Below are positions 51,450 through 60,811 of a stretch of DNA of 64,000 bases, piece after piece. The notes beneath the pieces were generated by a model that did no database searches, was not told where the DNA came from, and worked only from the letters and a program-made list of their open reading frames with translations. Made by a program: the position numbers and the translations under genes. Positions within the stretch are counted from its first letter, which is position 1. Every line of letters begins with the position of its first letter. Origin of the DNA: Bradyrhizobium diazoefficiens (lineage in GTDB: Bacteria; Pseudomonadota; Alphaproteobacteria; Rhizobiales; Xanthobacteraceae); assembly GCF_016612535.1 (NCBI RefSeq), contig NZ_JAENXS010000001.1:3187501-3251500 (forward strand), given 5' to 3'.

Positions 51450-53183
51450 ATGATGCGATTTGAAGTGCTTACCTGGTGGGCCGCAACAGCTGCGCTCGTT
51501 GCAAGCGGAGCAGTCAATTCAACAGATCTCAAGCCGGCCGCAAAAGTCCCGCCGAAACTGTGGAGCTGGACCGGAGGATATATCGGCGGACACGCCGCCG
51601 GGGGCTACGGCCGGACGTCGTTCAGTGATCCCTATGGCCCATCGATTTACGGGGACGTCGTTGATACGCCTGCATTCCTGGCCGGCGGACAGCTCGGTTA
51701 CAACTGGCAGAGGGACGGCTGGGTGTTCGGCGTTGAGCTGGAAGCGAGCCGTGTTGTCTCGGACGGCACAAACACCTGTCTTGCCTTCTCCAGCGTTGTT
51801 GTGATCGCAACCTGCAACGCAGGTCCAAGCGTCCTTGCCACGGGAACCGCTCGTGTGGGTTATGCTTTTGGCCCGCAGGGCCACACGCTGGCCTACGTCA
51901 AAGGAGGCGCTGCTTGGCAAAACAATCGCGGCGCGATCACCAATCACAACGAATTCCGGGACGGGACCTTTGCCGGATACCCGCGGCATACGACGCAGTT
52001 CGATGACGGTCGTTTCGGCGCGACCGTCGGTGTCGGCATCGAGCAGCAGCTCACGCCCGCTTGGTCCGTCAAATTTGAGTACGACTATATGGGTTTTGGC
52101 GGACCTCGTGTGGCGACCCCTCCAACCGTGCAGCGTCCGCCCCTTGCTATCATCCCCGCCAGCACGAGCAGCTTATCTAGCGATTATCACGTCGGTAAAG
52201 TCGGCTTGAATTACCATTTTGGTGTCGATCCGACCGCGGAATGGGCCGATGCGCCGCTGCGCCCCGCAACAGCGAGCGCCAAAGCCAAGCCCGTTCTATC
52301 TACGGGCGGCTGGTCGCTCGAGGGCGGCTCACGAGTCTGGCTCAGCCGGGGCGCTTTCCAGTGGGACTACACACATGCGCCCCGGTTTCCAGGAGATGAA
52401 AGCGTTCCCACTTCAAGGCTCACCTATCAGGGGCTCGACGGCGTGTCCGGCGAGATGTTCGGGCGCCTTGACAGCCCTTGGAGGATATTCCTGAAGGGCA
52501 ATATTGGCCTCGGACGCTTCAACAAAGGAAAGCGGAACGACGAAGATTCGAGCCTCGGGCAGTGGGCCTATCTCAACGCGTTATCCGGTCAGGCGAACGG
52601 ACGATTCACATACTACACGGCGGATGCCGGCTACGATTTTCTGCGCGGCAGCAATTACAAGGTGGGCGCGTTTGTCGGATGGACCTCCTACGGCGAGAAG
52701 TCGGATTCGATAGGTTGCGTGCAGACCGCTTCGTCCTCGCCGGCCTGGCCATGCACGGGGCCGTCCCAGCGGCAGGGGCAGCTCATCGGCACTCAAGACA
52801 CCGATTGGAATGCGCCGCGCATCGGCGTTAGCGCCGAGGCTTTGGTGCTTGAGCGCTGGCGCGTGAGCGCCGACATTGCTTACCTGCCATGGACCGAGTT
52901 CAGTGGTCGCGACAACCATCTCCTCCGCCCAGCGACAACGTTCTACGATCAGCGCGGAGACGGTGGCGGAGGCCTTCAGGTGGAAGGGGCGCTCTCCTAC
53001 TTTCTCACCAAGAATGTCAGCATCGGAGTTGGTGGTCGATATTGGTCAATGTGGACCAAAAAGGACAGCGATGTGATCTACAACGCCAACTGGCAGGGCG
53101 GCCGAGATCAGGAGGCTGCTCTTGCGAAATACCGCATGGAACGATGGGGCACGTTCATCCAGGCCTCCTACAAATTTGATTGA
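51450..53183 (+). CDS. Outer-membrane protein with two beta-barrel domains
   Basis: A 577-residue protein from the ATG at 51450 (GAGGTG ahead). A signal peptide (MMRFEVLTWWAATAALVASG) is followed by a RopB/Omp25-type 8-strand barrel (WTGGYIGGHAAGGYGR, LGYNWQRDGWVFGVELEAS, VKFEYDYMGFG, about residues 40-275). A second barrel-like half follows (about 300-577), with aromatic-rich strands such as RIFLKGNIGLGRF, YTADAGYDFLRG and VGGRYWSMWTKK, ending in the typical C-terminal FIQASYKFD. Ordinary rhizobial RopB-like proteins are 200-280 residues, so this is a fusion or tandem barrel. Its function is unknown; the second half is distantly like omptin-type or porin-like barrels. Confidence 0.8.
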   Translation: MMRFEVLTWWAATAALVASGAVNSTDLKPAAKVPPKLWSWTGGYIGGHAAGGYGRTSFSDPYGPSIYGDVVDTPAFLAGGQLGYNWQRDGWVFGVELEASRVVSDGTNTCLAFSSVVVIATCNAGPSVLATGTARVGYAFGPQGHTLAYVKGGAAWQNNRGAITNHNEFRDGTFAGYPRHTTQFDDGRFGATVGVGIEQQLTPAWSVKFEYDYMGFGGPRVATPPTVQRPPLAIIPASTSSLSSDYHVGKVGLNYHFGVDPTAEWADAPLRPATASAKAKPVLSTGGWSLEGGSRVWLSRGAFQWDYTHAPRFPGDESVPTSRLTYQGLDGVSGEMFGRLDSPWRIFLKGNIGLGRFNKGKRNDEDSSLGQWAYLNALSGQANGRFTYYTADAGYDFLRGSNYKVGAFVGWTSYGEKSDSIGCVQTASSSPAWPCTGPSQRQGQLIGTQDTDWNAPRIGVSAEALVLERWRVSADIAYLPWTEFSGRDNHLLRPATTFYDQRGDGGGGLQVEGALSYFLTKNVSIGVGGRYWSMWTKKDSDVIYNANWQGGRDQEAALAKYRMERWGTFIQASYKFD

Positions 53184-53546
53184 ACACCCAGTGGCTCTGC
53201 GCGGCGATTTTTGACCGGTCACGTGCGGCGGCGATCAGATGAGCTCTGGCAGGCTTTTAGGATCAGCGAGGATCCTGGTGCGAGAGATGTCATGGGCAGC
53301 CTTCCGATGGGGCCGGCTTCGCTCAAGTGTCAGTGCCATCTGGTGACCCGACGGCCGGTCGACGCGGAAATATTCCAGCATGTCGGTTCGGCCGGGAGCT
53401 TGCGATGCAGTTGAGTATCGAGGTGGATAAAAGCCAGACACTGTCCATGCCTGGGCGTGAAGGGGTTTGCCGAATAGAAGTCCCAGCCAACGCGCTGGAT
53501 GCGCGACCGTTGCATGTTCCCCCAGGGGGCAAGGGTATCCTGTGAG
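53184..53546. other. Intergenic region between the outer-membrane protein and fix-associated genes
   Basis: About 360 bases. Short frames on both strands have no recognised domains. No FixK box or strong terminator is visible. Confidence 0.4.
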
Positions 53547-53756
53547 ATGAAAGCAATGGACGAGCGAACGGTGTGGGAAGGAATTTCGACGGCCCCGTAC
53601 GAACGAGCGCTCGAGCTCGCCGTGATCGAAGGCAATCGCGTGCATGCGCTGATCTTCGCCTGCCGTCGCACCCCGAGCGGCTGGATCAAGGATACCACCC
53701 GCGAGCGCGTCATCATTCATCCGACGCACTGGCGTCCGTGGCCCGCGAAAGACTAG
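53547..53756 (+). CDS. Conserved small protein near fixLJ (69 residues)
   Basis: The frame MKAMDERTVWEGISTAPYER then ALELAVIEGNRVHALIFACR and GWIKDTTRERVIIHPTHWRP is compact, with a beta-strand pattern and an aromatic C-terminus. ATG 53547 is the best start; ATG 53556 is possible. Similar short proteins occur beside fix genes and elsewhere in Bradyrhizobium. The function is unknown. It lies about 100 bases ahead of fixL on the same strand. Confidence 0.65.
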   Translation: MKAMDERTVWEGISTAPYERALELAVIEGNRVHALIFACRRTPSGWIKDTTRERVIIHPTHWRPWPAKD

Positions 53757-53860
53757 TTTTGCTCCAGCCCACCTCTTGTCGAAAGGACGGCCAGTCGAGC
53801 TATGAGGCGATCACCATCCAGTCTCGCAAAGACGCTTTCGTTTTCGCATCTGGCCACTGA

Positions 53861-55303
53861 ATGACAGCACAAGCCCGATTTTGGCTTCGCTACGGCGCGG
53901 CGGCAACCGCCTCCGCTTTCATCCTCTGTCTGCGCCTTGCCTTGCATCACTCTTTCGAGGATCGGACCTTCACCGTGATCTACGTTCCGGTCGTCGTCTT
54001 TGCGGCCTTTGCCGGCGGCCGCGGGCCGGCCATCTTCGCCACGCTGCTCTGTCTTGGAAGCAGCGCCTATTTCCTCGGAACCAGCCTCTATAGCGACCCG
54101 GCGAACCTGATCGATGTCTCCTTCTTCACCGTCATGGGACCGATCCTCGGCGTGATCGGAGACCGGCTGCGGCAACAGTCCGAAGATGCCCGAAATCGGC
54201 AGGCCCAGCTTCAGTCAATCCTGGATACCGTCCCGGAAGCCATGGTCGTGATCGATGAGCGGGGCATCATGCAATCCTTCAGCGTCACGGCCGAGCGCCT
54301 CTTTGGCTGGTCGGCCGCGGAGGCGATCGGAAACAATGTCTCCATCCTGATGCCGGGACCTTACCGGCAGGAGCACGATAGCTATCTCGATCGCTACCGC
54401 GCCACAGGCGAGCGCCGCATCATCGGGATCGGGCGGATCGTGGTCGGCGAGCGCAAGGATGGCTCGACCTTTCCGATGGAGCTCGCAGTCGGCGAAGCCA
54501 AGGCCGGCGCCGAGCGGTACTTTACCGGCTTCGTCCGCGACCTGACGGAACGGCGAACCCAGGAGCGCCGCATGCAGGAGCTGCAGTCGGAGCTACTGCA
54601 CGTGTCGCGGCTGACCGCCATGGGCGAGATGGCGTCCTCGCTCGCGCACGAGCTCAATCAGCCATTGTCCGCGATCACCAGCTATCTGCGCGGCGCCGCG
54701 ACCCTGCTGAAGCCGAAAGAAGTCGACAAGGAGCGCGTGCGCGAGGCCATGGACCGTAGCGCCGACCAGGCGTTGCGCGCCGGCGACATCATCAAGCGCC
54801 TGCGTGAGTTCGTTGCCAAGGGCGAGACCGAGCACACCATCGAGAATCCGGCGGCACTGCTCGAGGAGGCCGCGGCGCTAGCCCTGGTCGGGGCCCGGGA
54901 ACAGGGTGTGCGCGTGTCACTGCGCTGTGACCACGACCTTCCCGACGTTGTCGTCGACAAGGTCCAGATCCAGCAAGTCGCGCTCAACCTCATCAGGAAC
55001 GGCATCGAGGCGATGGAAACGACCAGCCGGCGCGAGCTGACCATCGGCGTCACCCGCCAAAACAGGTTCGCCTTGTTCTCCGTCACCGATACGGGCACGG
55101 GCATCGCCCCGGAGATTGCCGAGAAGCTGTTTCAACCCTTCGTCACCACCAAGGCAAACGGCATGGGTGTAGGTCTTTCAATCTGCCGAACCATCATCGA
55201 AGCACACGGCGGACGCGTCGCGGCACGTCCCAACGGTGGCGCGGGCACCGTATTTGAATTTACGCTGCCCTTCGCCGAAACGGAGGTGGCGGATGAACGA
55301 TAA
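53861..55303 (+). CDS. fixL: Oxygen-sensing histidine kinase FixL
   Basis: A 480-residue membrane kinase. It has hydrophobic N-terminal helices (about residues 10-95), then a PAS domain (DTVPEAMVVIDERGIMQSFS, about 121) with the heme-binding region YRQEHDSYLDRYRATGERRI (proximal His, and the FixL-type RIIGIGR loop). Next come the H-box LAHELNQPLSAITSYL (about 267), the N-box LNLIRNGIEAM and the G-boxes DTGTGIAPE and GMGVGLSI. Deoxygenated heme switches on autophosphorylation and transfer to FixJ. The gene overlaps fixJ by 11 bases. Confidence 0.97.
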   Translation: MTAQARFWLRYGAAATASAFILCLRLALHHSFEDRTFTVIYVPVVVFAAFAGGRGPAIFATLLCLGSSAYFLGTSLYSDPANLIDVSFFTVMGPILGVIGDRLRQQSEDARNRQAQLQSILDTVPEAMVVIDERGIMQSFSVTAERLFGWSAAEAIGNNVSILMPGPYRQEHDSYLDRYRATGERRIIGIGRIVVGERKDGSTFPMELAVGEAKAGAERYFTGFVRDLTERRTQERRMQELQSELLHVSRLTAMGEMASSLAHELNQPLSAITSYLRGAATLLKPKEVDKERVREAMDRSADQALRAGDIIKRLREFVAKGETEHTIENPAALLEEAAALALVGAREQGVRVSLRCDHDLPDVVVDKVQIQQVALNLIRNGIEAMETTSRRELTIGVTRQNRFALFSVTDTGTGIAPEIAEKLFQPFVTTKANGMGVGLSICRTIIEAHGGRVAARPNGGAGTVFEFTLPFAETEVADER

Positions 55304-55901
55304 GCCGGTCATTCACGTCATTGACGACGACGCTGCGATGCGGGATTCGCTGGCGTTCCTGCTCGACGTCAATGGATACAGGTCGCAGGTCTACGAGACG
55401 GCCGATGCGTTTCTGGCCGGCGGCGGGGCCGAGACTTTAAGCTGCGTCGTCTCTGATATTCGCATGCCGGGCATCAGCGGCATCGAGCTGGTTAGGAAGC
55501 TGAAGCGCGAAGGAGCAGCCAGTGCGGTCATCCTGATCACCGGCCACGGCGACGTCGCGCTCGCCGTGGAGGCGATGAAGGCGGGTGCTGCGGATTTCAT
55601 TGAAAAGCCGTTCGATGATGCGGCGCTCTTGGACGCGATCCGCGCCGCGCTCGATACCCGTCCCTCCGCTCCGGGCGAAAATTCCGCGCGAAAGCAGGCC
55701 GCGGCACGGCTCGCAGACCTGTCGCCCCGCGAGCGCGACGTGCTGCAGGGGATTGTGGCCGGCAAGATCAACAAGGTCATCGCGCATGAGCTCAGCATCA
55801 GTCCGCGCACGGTCGAGGTCTACCGTGCCAATCTCATGGCGAAGACGGGGGCGCGCAGCATGTCCGAACTGATGCGTCTCGCGCTCGCTGTGGGTCTGTG
55901 A
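55293..55901 (+). CDS. fixJ: Response regulator FixJ
   Basis: A 202-residue two-domain regulator from ATG 55293 inside the fixL end (GGAGG 6 bases ahead). The receiver has HVIDDDAAMRDSLAFLL, the phospho-acceptor Asp in CVVSDIRMPGISG (about 54) and ITGHGDVALAVEAMKAGA. The C-terminal LuxR-type HTH (LSPRERDVLQGIVAGKINKV, then IAHELSISPRTVEVYRANLM) binds target promoters. Phosphorylated FixJ normally activates fixK, which in turn activates the FixK-boxed genes seen just downstream. No fixK lies in this window. Confidence 0.97.
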   Translation: MNDKPVIHVIDDDAAMRDSLAFLLDVNGYRSQVYETADAFLAGGGAETLSCVVSDIRMPGISGIELVRKLKREGAASAVILITGHGDVALAVEAMKAGAADFIEKPFDDAALLDAIRAALDTRPSAPGENSARKQAAARLADLSPRERDVLQGIVAGKINKVIAHELSISPRTVEVYRANLMAKTGARSMSELMRLALAVGL

Positions 55902-56015
55902 GGCCTGGGGGCAGCCCGGCATCAGCTAGCCGCCGGTCGCCGGCCCGACCGGTGCCAGTGCTTGCGCCGACGAGGGGCGTCGACTGCAGCGTGGGCGATC
56001 GGGCGCGATGCCTGA

Positions 56016-56029
56016 TTGATCTTGCTCAA
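56016..56029 (+). promoter_or_regulatory. FixK box (one mismatch) upstream of the small protein and hemN
   Basis: TTGATCTTGCTCAA fits TTGAT-N4-ATCAA except for one base. It lies about 50 bases before the start at 56079, a typical activating distance allowing for the RNA start. Confidence 0.6.
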
Positions 56030-56078
56030 GGACTTCGCTCCGGTTCTGAGCAACATGTCGGCAAACAGGAGAAACACA

Positions 56079-56306
56079 ATGTCCTTATTTGAGGTGCGCT
56101 TCATCAAGACGGTCTGCGACGACAGGGGGCACGAGCATCGCGCGTGCGAGGCGGCGTTCACCATCGAAGCTCCATCCCTGACGGACGCGGTTGGACGAGC
56201 GGAAGCCGATTTTTGCCGGCAGAGGCACGTTCATGACTGGACGATCTTCGCAGATGCCGTCGAATTCCGGGCGCCGACCGCGCTGGAGCGGGCCGGGGCC
56301 TCCTAG
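56079..56306 (+). CDS. Conserved small protein in the hemN operon (75 residues)
   Basis: From ATG 56079 (AGGAG ahead) the frame reads MSLFEVRFIKTVCDDRGHEH then ACEAAFTIEAPSLTDAVGRA and HDWTIFADAVEFRAP, an alpha/beta-like small soluble protein. It sits 15 bases before hemN and behind a FixK-type box, so it is probably co-expressed under low oxygen. No function is known. Confidence 0.7.
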   Translation: MSLFEVRFIKTVCDDRGHEHRACEAAFTIEAPSLTDAVGRAEADFCRQRHVHDWTIFADAVEFRAPTALERAGAS

Positions 56307-56321
56307 CAAGGTCGATGTGTC

Positions 56322-57656
56322 TTGAACCCCGTCGTGCGCCGCTATGCCGGCTACAATGTGCCGCGCTATACGTCTTATCCGACTGCCGCCGATTTCTCAG
56401 CCGACGTCGGCGCGAAAGATCACGAGGCCTGGCTCGCCGGCCTCGGGGCGGCTCAGGCCGTCTCGGTCTATCTTCACGTGCCCTATTGCCGAAAGATATG
56501 CCTGTACTGCGGCTGCAACACCAAAATGGCCGTCCGTGATGACGTGGTCGGTGCCTATCGTCGCGCGCTTGAGACGGAGATCGATCTTGTTGCGAGCCTG
56601 CTCGGGGCCAGGCCCAAAATTGCCCGCCTGCACTGGGGCGGCGGAACGCCCAGCATTCTCGGACCTGACGGCCTGCGATCCGTGATCACCGCGCTCCGCC
56701 GTCAGTTTCCGTTTGCGAACGGCTCCGAGCACGCGATCGAGCTCGATCCGCGTCACGTGACTGTCGCGCTCGTGGAAGCCCTGGCGGAACTCGGCCTCAG
56801 CCGTGCGAGTCTGGGCGTGCAGGACGTCAATCCCTTGGTGCAGGCCGCGATCGGCCGCCTCCAGCCGCTGGTTGTCATCGAGACGGCCGTCGAGCGATTG
56901 CGGTCGGCCGGAATCAGAAATCTGAATTTCGATCTGATGTATGGGCTGCCGCTGCAGACAGCCGCCTCGATTCGCAAGACTTGTGCGTTGGTCGCGGCGA
57001 TGGCGCCGGACCGCATCGCTTGTTTCGGCTATGCGCACCTGCCGCGGCTCAAGGCCAACCAGCGGCGTATCGATGAAGCCAAACTGCCGTCGCAGGATCA
57101 GCGCATCGAGCAGGCCGAGGTCATGTCCGAGGAGCTGATTCGCGCCGGCTATGTGAAAATCGGCATCGATCATTTTGCGAGGCCTGGCGATGCGCTCGCA
57201 AGGGCCGCGGCAGGCGGGACGCTGCATCGCAATTTCCAGGGCTATACCGAGGATGCCAGCGGCGTTCTTCTCGGGCTCGGCGCCTCCTCGATATCGACCT
57301 TCGCAGACGGCTTCGCGCAGAACGCAGCCGATGTTCCGAGATATCTCGGTGCCATCGCTGCCGGCTCACTCGCCTCAGCCAGGGGATGCCGGCGCGATGA
57401 AAACGACCGGCAGCGCGCGCACATCATCGAGCGGCTGATGTGCGATTTTATTGTCGATCTCGATGTCGTCGCGCCGAATGCCGAGTTCCGCAATGAAATG
57501 GCGAGGCTGACGCCGATGCAATCAGCGGGGCTGGTCGAGATCGCGGGCGCCAGATTGACAGTCACAGAGGCTGGTCGGGCCGTCGTTCGCGTCATCGCCG
57601 CAACTTTCGACACCTATCGATGCGCGCAGGCCGCGCAGTTCAGCAGCGCAATTTGA
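56322..57656 (+). CDS. hemN: Oxygen-independent coproporphyrinogen III oxidase HemN
   Basis: A 444-residue radical-SAM enzyme. The cluster motif is HVPYCRKICLYCGCNTKM (CxxxCxxC, about residue 51), with LHWGGGTPSILGPDGL near 105 (GGGTPS SAM motif) and SRASLGVQDVNPLVQAAIGR near 163. It converts coproporphyrinogen III to protoporphyrinogen IX without O2, supplying heme for the cbb3 oxidase under microaerobic conditions. The only in-frame start after the upstream stop that keeps the NPVVRRYAGYNVPRYTSYPT N-terminus is TTG 56322. It is expressed with the small gene behind a FixK box. Confidence 0.95.
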   Translation: MNPVVRRYAGYNVPRYTSYPTAADFSADVGAKDHEAWLAGLGAAQAVSVYLHVPYCRKICLYCGCNTKMAVRDDVVGAYRRALETEIDLVASLLGARPKIARLHWGGGTPSILGPDGLRSVITALRRQFPFANGSEHAIELDPRHVTVALVEALAELGLSRASLGVQDVNPLVQAAIGRLQPLVVIETAVERLRSAGIRNLNFDLMYGLPLQTAASIRKTCALVAAMAPDRIACFGYAHLPRLKANQRRIDEAKLPSQDQRIEQAEVMSEELIRAGYVKIGIDHFARPGDALARAAAGGTLHRNFQGYTEDASGVLLGLGASSISTFADGFAQNAADVPRYLGAIAAGSLASARGCRRDENDRQRAHIIERLMCDFIVDLDVVAPNAEFRNEMARLTPMQSAGLVEIAGARLTVTEAGRAVVRVIAATFDTYRCAQAAQFSSAI

Positions 57657-57666
57657 TCTGCATCAA
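57653..57666 (+). promoter_or_regulatory. Perfect FixK box upstream of the DUF6455-like gene
   Basis: TTGATCTGCATCAA matches TTGAT-N4-ATCAA exactly and overlaps the hemN stop. It lies 57 bases before the next start. Confidence 0.88.
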
Positions 57667-57723
57667 CGACAACGTCCCTTGGCCGATGTAACACATCATC
57701 GAAAAAGGGACCCAAATCGTCAC

Positions 57724-58173
57724 ATGTTGATTGAAGCGGCCGGCAAGACGTGCAGCACATTGTTCGGCAATCTCCTTGGCCGCCTGAAGGGCGTCGTGGA
57801 TCGCAGGAACGAGTTGCAGCGGCTGGACCAGCGGGACATGGAGGTTATCGCGCGCGAGCTGAACCTTTCCACGACGGAGCTCGCTGCGCTGATCTTGAAG
57901 CCTTCGGGGTCGCTTCAGTCCCTGAGCAGGCGCCTCTCCCATGCGGGCCTTGCCGAGGACCACGAGGAAGAATTTCACCGTGACGCGCTCCGCGATCTGC
58001 GACGCGTGTGCAGCCAATGCGCGTCCAAGGCGCGCTGCGCCCGCGACTTGAATCACGCGCGGCAAGCGACGCCCGCAAAATACTGCCCAAATGAGCAGAC
58101 GCTGCGGGCGTTGGCGGATGATGTGCAGCGGTGCGCCCCACAGAATCTGCCGGTCCCCGCCACCCGCAATTGA
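57724..58173 (+). CDS. Cys-rich DUF6455-like protein
   Basis: A 149-residue protein from the ATG at 57724, with an N-terminal helix region (LGRLKGVVDRRNELQRLDQR) and a Cys motif CSQCASKARCARDL followed by KYCPNEQTLRAL near residues 100-135. The four Cys could bind zinc or a cluster. It has its own perfect FixK box, and fixN follows 60 bases later behind another box. Similar proteins occur beside cbb3 and denitrification genes. Its function is unknown. Confidence 0.75.
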   Translation: MLIEAAGKTCSTLFGNLLGRLKGVVDRRNELQRLDQRDMEVIARELNLSTTELAALILKPSGSLQSLSRRLSHAGLAEDHEEEFHRDALRDLRRVCSQCASKARCARDLNHARQATPAKYCPNEQTLRALADDVQRCAPQNLPVPATRN

Positions 58174-58183
58174 TGTCGATCAA
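58170..58183 (+). promoter_or_regulatory. Perfect FixK box of the fixNOQP operon
   Basis: TTGATGTCGATCAA matches the consensus exactly, overlapping the stop of the upstream gene and lying 51 bases before the fixN ATG. Confidence 0.9.
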
Positions 58184-58233
58184 CCCGGGCGCCGCGCGTG
58201 CCTCCCTGAGCCACTCCTCGAGGATGTCGCACC

Positions 58234-59889
58234 ATGACGAACGTCTCCGCTGGCGCAAAATCGATGACGATCGGAGAAGCGACGTTGTGGCCGCTGTTTG
58301 CGGTGCTCGCATTCCTTTGCCTGATCGGTGCGGGATTCGCGCATGACGCCCCGTTCGCCTTTCACGCCTCGCTTGGCTGCGCCGCCAGCATCGCGGCTGC
58401 GTTTGCGATCCTCAACCGCTACTATGATCGCTCGGCCAAGCTGCCGCCGCAGGAGATCAACGGGCGTCCCAACTACAATCTTGGCCCTATCAGGTTTGCA
58501 TCCGTGGCGGCGATGTTCTGGGGGATTGCCGGCTTTGCCGTGGGACTTGTCATTGCCTCGCAACTGGCATGGCCCGCGCTCAATCTCGATCTGCCCTGGA
58601 CCAGCTTCGGCCGCCTGCGCCCGCTGCACACCTCGGCCGTGATCTTCGCATTCGGCGGCAACGTCCTGATCGCGACCTCGTTCTATGTCGTGCAAAAGAC
58701 CTGCCGCACCCGGCTCGCCGGCGATCTCGGCCCCTGGTTCGTCGTGCTCGGTTACAACTTCTTCATCGTGATCGCCGGTACCGGGTATCTGCTCGGCGTG
58801 ACGCAGTCGAAGGAATATGCCGAGCCCGAGTGGTACGCCGATCTGTGGCTGACCATCGTTTGGGTGACTTATCTGCTGGTGTTCCTGGCGACTCTGGTCA
58901 AGCGCAAGGAGCCGCACATCTTCGTCGCGAACTGGTTCTATCTCGCCTTCATCGTGACGATCGCGGTTCTGCACCTCGGCAACAACCCCGCGCTGCCGGT
59001 CTCGGTGTTCGGCTCGAAGTCCTACATTGCCTGGGGTGGTGTTCAGGACGCCATGTTCCAGTGGTGGTACGGGCACAATGCGGTCGGCTTCTTTCTCACC
59101 GCCGGTTTCCTCGCGATCATGTACTATTTCATTCCAAAGCGCGCGGAGCGGCCGATCTATTCCTACCGGCTCTCGATCATCCACTTCTGGGCGCTGATCT
59201 TCCTCTACATCTGGGCCGGCCCGCACCATCTGCACTATACCGCGCTGCCTGACTGGGTGCAGACGCTCGGCATGACATTCTCGATCATGCTCTGGATGCC
59301 CTCCTGGGGCGGGATGATCAACGGGCTCATGACCTTGTCGGGCGCCTGGGACAAGCTGCGCACCGACCCGGTGCTGCGCATGCTCGTCGTGTCTGTGGCC
59401 TTTTACGGCATGTCGACGTTCGAAGGCCCGATGATGGCGATCAAGGTCGTCAACTCGCTCAGCCACTATACCGATTGGACCATCGGGCACGTGCATTCGG
59501 GCGCGCTCGGCTGGGTCGGCTTCGTCTCCTTCGGCGCGCTCTACTGCCTGGTGCCATGGGCGTGGAATCGTAACGGTCTCTACAGCCTCAAGCTCGTCAA
59601 CTGGCACTTCTGGATCGCCACGCTCGGCATCGTGCTCTACATCTCCGCCATGTGGGTGTCCGGAATCCTGCAGGGCCTGATGTGGCGGGCCTACACCTCG
59701 CTCGGCTTCCTCGAATATTCCTTCATCGAGACCGTCGAGGCCATGCATCCCTTCTACATCATCCGTGCAGCCGGGGGCGCGTTGTTCCTGATCGGCGCGC
59801 TGATCATGGCCTTCAATCTCTGGATGACGGTCAAGGCCGGCGAAGCCGAGGAGGCACGCGCCGCCGGCCGGCTTCAGCCTGCCGAATAG
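58234..59889 (+). CDS. fixN: cbb3-type cytochrome oxidase subunit I FixN (CcoN)
   Basis: A 551-residue inner-membrane subunit with about 12-14 helices. Heme and copper ligands are seen in [17 protein letters not shown] (low-spin heme His), [20 protein letters not shown] (CuB His with the cross-linked Tyr region) and [13 protein letters not shown] (His-His pair), then [20 protein letters not shown]. It is the O2-reducing proton-pumping core of the high-affinity oxidase used in microaerobic respiration and in nodules. It is first of four fixNOQP genes behind a perfect FixK box. Confidence 0.98.
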   Translation: MTNVSAGAKSMTIGEATLWPLFAVLAFLCLIGAGFAHDAPFAFHASLGCAASIAAAFAILNRYYDRSAKLPPQEINGRPNYNLGPIRFASVAAMFWGIAGFAVGLVIASQLAWPALNLDLPWTSFGRLRPLHTSAVIFAFGGNVLIATSFYVVQKTCRTRLAGDLGPWFVVLGYNFFIVIAGTGYLLGVTQSKEYAEPEWYADLWLTIVWVTYLLVFLATLVKRKEPHIFVANWFYLAFIVTIAVLHLGNNPALPVSVFGSKSYIAWGGVQDAMFQWWYGHNAVGFFLTAGFLAIMYYFIPKRAERPIYSYRLSIIHFWALIFLYIWAGPHHLHYTALPDWVQTLGMTFSIMLWMPSWGGMINGLMTLSGAWDKLRTDPVLRMLVVSVAFYGMSTFEGPMMAIKVVNSLSHYTDWTIGHVHSGALGWVGFVSFGALYCLVPWAWNRNGLYSLKLVNWHFWIATLGIVLYISAMWVSGILQGLMWRAYTSLGFLEYSFIETVEAMHPFYIIRAAGGALFLIGALIMAFNLWMTVKAGEAEEARAAGRLQPAE

Positions 59890-59896
59890 GCATCCC

Positions 59897-60631
59897 ATGT
59901 CCTTCTGGAATCGACACAAGATCTTCGAGAAGAACGCGACCATCCTGATCGGTGGAATCCTCGTGGTCATCGCGATCGGCGGTCTCGTCGAGATCACGCC
60001 GCTGTTCTATCTCAAGAGCACGATCGAGGCGGTCGACGGCGTTCGTCCCTACACGCCGCTCGAGCTTGCCGGCCGCAACATCTATGTCCGCGAAGGCTGC
60101 TATCTCTGCCACTCGCAGATGATCCGCCCGTTGCGCGACGAGGTGGAGCGCTACGGCCACTACTCGCTGGCCGCCGAGAGCATGTACGATCACCCCTTCC
60201 AGTGGGGTTCGAAGCGTACGGGTCCCGATCTTGCCCGGGTCGGCGCCAAATATTCCGATGATTGGCATGTCCGGCACCTAATCAATCCGCGGGCGATCGT
60301 GCCGCAATCGGTGATGCCGGGGTATCCATCGCTGGCTGCGACCGAACTCGAGCTTGAGGACGTCGCCGCGCATCTGCGCACTAGCCGCGCGATCGGCGTA
60401 CCCTATACCGACGACCAGATCGCCAATGCCAAAGCCGACCTCAAGGCGCAGCTCGATCCCGATGGTGCGGATGCCGAAGCGTTGCAGAAGCGCTATCCAA
60501 ATGCGGTTGTCCGCAACTTCGACGGCAAGGCCGGCCAACCCACCGAACTCGATGCGCTGGTCGGCTACCTGCAGATGCTGGGGACGCTGGTCGACTTCAA
60601 GCTCTACGACGAAAAAGCCAATCTGCGTTGA
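59897..60631 (+). CDS. fixO: cbb3 oxidase monoheme cytochrome c subunit FixO (CcoO)
   Basis: A 244-residue membrane-anchored cytochrome c. The N-terminal helix is [20 protein letters not shown] (about residues 15-34); the heme motif is [14 protein letters not shown] (CxxCH, about 70), and a Met ligand is likely in VMPGYPSL. It passes electrons from FixP to FixN. It starts 7 bases after fixN. Confidence 0.98.
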   Translation: MSFWNRHKIFEKNATILIGGILVVIAIGGLVEITPLFYLKSTIEAVDGVRPYTPLELAGRNIYVREGCYLCHSQMIRPLRDEVERYGHYSLAAESMYDHPFQWGSKRTGPDLARVGAKYSDDWHVRHLINPRAIVPQSVMPGYPSLAATELELEDVAAHLRTSRAIGVPYTDDQIANAKADLKAQLDPDGADAEALQKRYPNAVVRNFDGKAGQPTELDALVGYLQMLGTLVDFKLYDEKANLR

Positions 60632-60640
60632 AGGCTGTTT

Positions 60641-60808
60641 ATGATGAAGGTGATTGTCTCCGTTGAGAACGTGGTCTCGCAGTTCGTGCTCAACTTCTGG
60701 ACGCCGGTCTTCGTCGGCATCTTCCTTGCGATCGTCTGTTACGCGCTGCGTCCCCGCAACAGGGCGCTGTTCGATGCCGCGGCGAAAATGCCGCTGCGGG
60801 AGGATTGA
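60641..60808 (+). CDS. fixQ: cbb3 oxidase small subunit FixQ (CcoQ)
   Basis: A short gene of 55 codons. The product MMKVIVSVENVVSQFVLNFW then TPVFVGIFLAIVCYALRPRN has one membrane helix and a basic end, the CcoQ pattern (helix followed by LRPxNRxxFD). It lies 9 bases after fixO and 3 bases before fixP, in the expected place. CcoQ stabilises the oxidase. ATG 60644 is an alternative start. Confidence 0.93.
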   Translation: MMKVIVSVENVVSQFVLNFWTPVFVGIFLAIVCYALRPRNRALFDAAAKMPLRED

Positions 60809-60811
60809 CGG

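Noticed and set aside
58180..59997. 605-codon minus-strand frame over fixN
   Set aside because: Antisense to fixN, His/Asp-rich low-complexity composition, no start signal: a GC-driven shadow.
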